Below are positions 38,701 through 44,700 of a DNA stretch of 64,000 nt, one piece after another. Position 1 is the first letter of the stretch. Each line of letters starts with the position of its first letter. Where the stretch lies: the NCBI GenBank assembly GCA_963989385.1, contig OZ022508.1, positions 34,370,166-34,434,165 on the forward strand, read 5' to 3'. Both the position numbers and the translations under genes were made by a program. The notes beneath the pieces are model-generated. The model was given only the letters and a program-made list of their open reading frames with translations, ran no database searches and was not told where the DNA came from. This DNA comes from Ctena decussata. Its lineage: Eukaryota > Mollusca > Bivalvia > Lucinida > Lucinidae.

Positions 38701-41700
38701 TGACGAGTTAGAGGGTTATCATGCGAACCGAACAACCAACTAAATGTTTTGTACCACTTCAGAAACTGAGGGTGAGGTTGGGCCTGTAAAATCGATTTAA
38801 GCCCCCCAGTAATTCATTACTGACCGTTCCAAGGCGGTAGTTCTGTTGTGGTTCTTTGTTGCCTGTTTTTGTGTCAGAGTTTCTGTGATGTTTTACCTTA
38901 TGTATGTTCTTATTATTTTTGGTTCGGTTTGGGTTGCTGAGTGGCCACCTTTTGGGAACAAGCTGCTCACTCGGTTGGCCATATGTTCTCTGTATCTTGA
39001 TTATTTGTAATCTTAGTTGTTTCCAACTATAGTTTGAGGGCTGGATTTGGATTTTGATTGTTTCAGTTCCTAGTCTTTGCATACTTTTTACTTTTACTAG
39101 CAATAACCACAGGCTGAAGCCTGCCATATTAAAATCTAAACATAAATGTCAATATTTCTTCAGAAGTAATAATGACTTTGGATTAAAGAAGCATTTATTT
39201 GCATACATTTACCACATTCCATTCCTGTTTTACCCAGAATTTTTTTATCTAGATTGGCACAAAATGTACAGCTTTGAGGCCGCGGCTGCAAATACTCATA
39301 AAAGTGTGTATTTCATATTTCCAATAACACCGTCTATCATCACCACCGGAAATAGCTTACCACCGAATCGAAAGTGGAGGACACCGGTGAGTTTGAAGCC
39401 TTTATTTACAATTTCTTCTTTGTTACTGAATAATTAATTTATATACGGTACATCAAGAAAAGGTTGTTTTGTTGTTTTAATGTTTATTGTGGTATGTACG
39501 TTGGCATTGCTTTAATTACACACTTTTATCTGTGCTTGGCACTGCCTGAGAATCAGTACTTTCGCAAAAACAAGTTTCAATTTTATAATTACATCGATAT
39601 CTTGACATACAAGTTGTATTACCCGTTTTAACTAGCAACTAGCAGTATCTATGTCTTTTGTTTGGTATCAATTTAACGATTTTATTGCTGCAATTGGTGA
39701 TAAACATGAACAGTTGTGTACGGCGAATAGTTGTGTATTTTTTGTTTTTTCTATTCGCCGGACAACATGTAAATTATCATTCAGGTAATAATAGGCATAA
39801 TCAATCGATTTCGGCTGAAATTTTCGAATATGCCATTGTTTTCTAAAACATTGTTGCTTAAATGGCGAAATCTGCAACAGAAATGTACAAATGTCCGGGG
39901 AGAAAGCAGTGAAATAGTTACAATGTACTTTGTCTTCGGTACCAGCCATCGGTTTTTCCTTTCATTCCAAATATTTAACGAGTATCTGTCTAAAATATTT
40001 ACTTAATAGATAAGATGACTGTATCCACTAGTGATGTACAGTAATTTAATTATGAAACAATGATACATTACCAATAAAATATGTCATTTTCGACAAGCAC
40101 CCAATCGCGCGTGTCTTTCACTTTCGATTCGGTGGTAAGCTATTTCCGGTGGTGATGATTTACGGCGAATAACAAACATACGAGAGTCAGTCCAGAAATT
40201 CGTACACTAACTTTATCACTCCGGCAATGCTTAGGATAACAGACAATAAATATCATCGAATGAAAGGTCAGTTTTTGCCTAACTTCAGCACAGCACAGCA
40301 CATCTTCTTGTAGGATCGCGAGATTATCTCATAATATTTACATTCTTGGTGTATTTACTGAAAAACCCTATTGTGAACCATTTGAACATGATGTAGTTTA
40401 CATTCCAATAATTACATTGAGCCACGCGACGTCAATGACGTCAAAATAAACAATGACTCTCTACAGTCAGATTTGACATCGGCGACACCATTACGTCATT
40501 CACGCTGTTCCGCTGCTGAGAGCAGAAAAAACTAAGTGTACATGTTTCCTGTTTCAATTTTAGCGCTTATACATGATTTTTCATCGAGGTTTTGATTGAA
40601 ATGAATGTAAATATAAGCAATGAACTTAATTTTTCTGAGATTTATCGAAGTGTAAACTACATTGGGTCACGTGCAAAGTGAATGAGCCCCGAAGGGGTTC
40701 ATGTAAACTTTGCTAGTGATTCAAGAAAAATGAAATTCATTCCTTAATAACCCCCTCCTGGTTATTAAACCAAGCCATTCTCCGGATAAACTGTGTATTT
40801 CTCCCATGAAGGTGTCAGGACGGTTTTTAAAACAGTTGACAGACGGTGCTGTTACAACTGATTCTGGTAGCTGATTCCACTTTGATATTACCCTCAGAGA
40901 GAAGAATTTTTTCCTTATAAATATCCCTTTTACAATGTTTCACTTTTAATTTTCGACCATTAGATCTTGTTGACTGTTCATTCAACTCAACGAATATGCC
41001 ATAATCTATATCCTCCTTCATATTTAATATACTTAGTAAAACAATTGAAGGATATTAAATTTTAATCATATTTGTGACTTTTAATAGAATATATACCAAA
41101 TTAAATGTGCATGCATGTACTTGTACCGGGCATATGCAATTGATGGGCTGGATTAATTAACGTCACGCTACAGTGGTTACTGTAAGGTACCATTCCAAAT
41201 GTACTGACCCCCTACTGCAAAAAATCACAAACAATTAAAACTGAGTTTAAACCTGCTGTTTCGCAAGTAATTCACATAGGCAGCTTGCCTGGTCATGGAA
41301 GCGCCTGTTACAATATTCTGATGCCAACTATTCTGCTGCTGATCAAAACTAAACTAAAGAATATCCAGGGCAGGGAGTAGGAGTAGTCTTGATTCTTCAG
41401 ATTTGGAAATAATTCAAATGCTTTTATTGTGTAACTAACGTTTTGTGGGAATGATGGTCCCCTTATGGTAAACCATTCAACTCCTTAAAATCGGTATTAA
41501 CAACAATATAGCGATAAATATGCATGTTTGTGAATTCGTGATGTAGGGGTTATTCCATTTGGAGCGGTACTGTGCTGTAACCACTTAAGCGTGTCTTATA
41601 TTGGACAGGCTTTTAATTGTAGACACCCGATACTATTGAATGCATGCATATTGAAATTTGTAAAATTCTTGTTTTAAGTAAAAATAATCATAGAATTTTA

Positions 41701-44700
41701 ATATCCTTCAATTGTTTTACTAAGTATAGTTTATGTAGTTTTATCATATCCCCTCTAAATCTTTTTACGATAAACTCGGTAATTTCAATGCTTTTAAAGT
41801 TTTAGCAGAAAAAAAGACGACTCTATGTTACAAATACAGAACAACAGGCTATTAAAAGAACTTAACCCTCTTTGACCCGAGGCCGTCATGGTGTCATACG
41901 TTACACAACATTATTTCTGGAAACAGAACTATCTTAGAAATCACACATTGTCTCACATAGTCGCCGTTTCTCTGTATAATGCCACTTGAATACAAATTCT
42001 CTTACATTTTCTACCTGGCCCCGAGGTTACCTGTTACTAAATAGCAAATTACCGATAAGTACAGTTGTTTTCATGCTAAGAAATTTTCTCTGCTTATGAA
42101 TATGAAAATGCCAACATTAGTCGGCATTTTCATATTTATCAGCAGAGAAAATTTTATGCTCAGCTGAGTTGAGCACGAAAAAGAAAGTTTCATAACCTCG
42201 GAGCCAGTTTGTGTTCAAAGTTGATGCCACTGTGTTGTGTTCTCCCAAGCTGCTCACAAAACTTTATGACGGCAAGCACTCAACTTGTTCGAATGTCCTC
42301 TCCAATATATTCGGTAATACATGTACTTCTAATGCATTTTCTCAGCTACAGTGCATTCAAGTGTCATCGACGGTTCAGGGAGGAACAGACATCAATTGAT
42401 GACGATGAACATTGTGGTCGACCAGCAAGTGTGAGATCTGACATGGTTGAGAAGCTGAAACTACACATTAACACTGTTAGACCTACAAAATAGGGCCTTA
42501 GAATCCGCTACCGTTACACTACCGCTTCTTCACGCAACGTCAGGAGTCTCATGAATGTAACACTGTGTGCGATTTGATACTGTTGAAAACCGGATATCTG
42601 CAACACAGACAAATAGAATCTATCATTGGTCTCCGATGCAGACAGGGAAATCCCAACACGAGGGCATACGGGGTGTGTCGGAAACGAGGCTTGCCGAGTT
42701 TCCGACACACCCCGTGTGCCCGAGGGTTGGGATTTCCCTGTCCGCATCGGAGACCAATAATTGATTATTTTTCTTAACTACGATAATATTTACTTAATTA
42801 ATACAATTGCCCGGGAAACTGTTAGGCCTATTTCTTGCGAACGTGTACAAGTGTAAGTAGTACAACCGTGTCACCCTCATGGCTGCTGTGGTGAACAGAC
42901 AAGTGAAAAATAGGTCCTTGACAAAGCCGCATTTTTAGATTTTCTAATCGAAATTTTTATTAAAGAACAAAATTTGTATTGAGACGACCTCAGAAAGCGC
43001 GTGTATGACGTTAATTGTGACGTAACGTCAACGTCATTTCAAACGTCAGATGGTTACGTCTTCAAAATGGCGGTCTCTTCGACAGTCTTTGTCACGGTGA
43101 AACATTGATTATTTTGGATCTTTTCCGACTTTAAGACCTTGAGGGCTATAATGGGATTATACAGAATGAATTACCTTTCTTGGGTTGGATTTTATCGATG
43201 TGGCACTTCATTCCTATGAAAGAATAATGCATAAAGTATGGAATCGCCAAGCCGGGCGCACCGTAAATCAAGGAGCGCGTAGTGGTACACAGAATTCAAG
43301 CTCATGTGAGCTGTCCCAGCCCATGGGCAAGACAGAATTTTCTTGCACACCAGATAAGGCTATCCGCGTGCTTCCCCTGTACCTACAAAACTTTTATCAT
43401 ATACTTTCACTAGTATTGCCCTTGATACTAGATATTTGGCCCACCCATTATAGCCCTGTCAGAAAGCGCTGTCCAGCCCTGTTGTCCAAAAGTCAGGTGT
43501 AGGGCCGAGATCACCTCACGTGCAGGGCGGGACAGAAATATCTCAGCCCTTGTATCAGCCCTCAATTTTGGCGCTAACGTCAAGTATTGCCGCTGACGTC
43601 ATCAAAACAATTCAGCGAGCTAAAAGACGTCTGTCGCCATGTTTTATTGCCGCACGTCGACTGGCTGAAAGTGGACACGCAGAGGCTTCGCAGTTTGTTC
43701 TAAAACCAGAAAACCATTCTCGGTAAGTTTTATTTTGTAATCTGAGCCATTAACGATTAAAATACCAAACAATTATGATGTGTTTTCTTCATTTTGTGCT
43801 CAGTTGTACTTCCAGCTGAAAGAAAAATGGCGGCACAGCTCACCATCCATGATCTTCCGACTCGAACATCTTCATGTTTTTTTTTCACCAATAGAAAGAA
43901 AAAAAAAGCAGACAAGTTTTAATGGAACAAAAATGTTGCAGTATTTCTTACAAAAGTTCAATTTCTATAAGAAAGTATATGATAAAAAGATCATCACACG
44001 GTTGTTTTGATCCCATCCCTGATCTCAGCCCTCGGACCGTATCAGCCCTCGCCCTTCGGGCTCGGGCCGATACGGTCAACTCGGGCTGAGATCAGGGCTG
44101 GGATCAAAACAACCGTGTAATAATCTCTATATCTCACCCATGTTATCTCACCCAGGACCGGATAAAAATCACGAGCATTCAGTGCATTGGTTGTAATGGA
44201 GGTCACGTATCTGCGTCGTCAAGTGACGTTGACGTTTAAGATGATTACGTCACGAAAACGGCAAAATGACGTCAGTTTATACATGACAGACGTTGACGTA
44301 AAGAACCGAATGGCGGTCGTTGAAATCGGCGCCTTCTTTTAAAATCAAATAGAAACCTCTGAGGCACTAAAATTACGCATTTTAACAAGTTCTAAAGATA
44401 ATACAAAACGTAGCATGCAAGAAAAAGTATCTATCATGGGCGTGTGCTGCGGATAGAAAAATCCTTCACTCGGGATCACTGTTCGGCATCACTCGGCAAG
44501 CCTCGTGATGCCGAACAGTGACCCTCGTGACGGATTTTTCTATCCACACCTCATACCCATGAAAGATACTTATATTCCAGCGCCGCTAAAATAGAACAAA
44601 CTCTGTCTCGTAGGTAAGAAAAAAGTATCCAAGTTTGATTGTAACCGGAAAAAGGATGCATTCAACAAGTGGGTAATCCAGCAAGAGAAATGTATACAGA

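Noticed and set aside
38759..39127. 122-residue - strand protein
   Set aside because: Covers a dispersed repeat whose shorter relative at 858 does not keep the frame.
42514..42777. Overlapping small proteins on both strands
   Set aside because: Frames read through the two arms of one palindrome.
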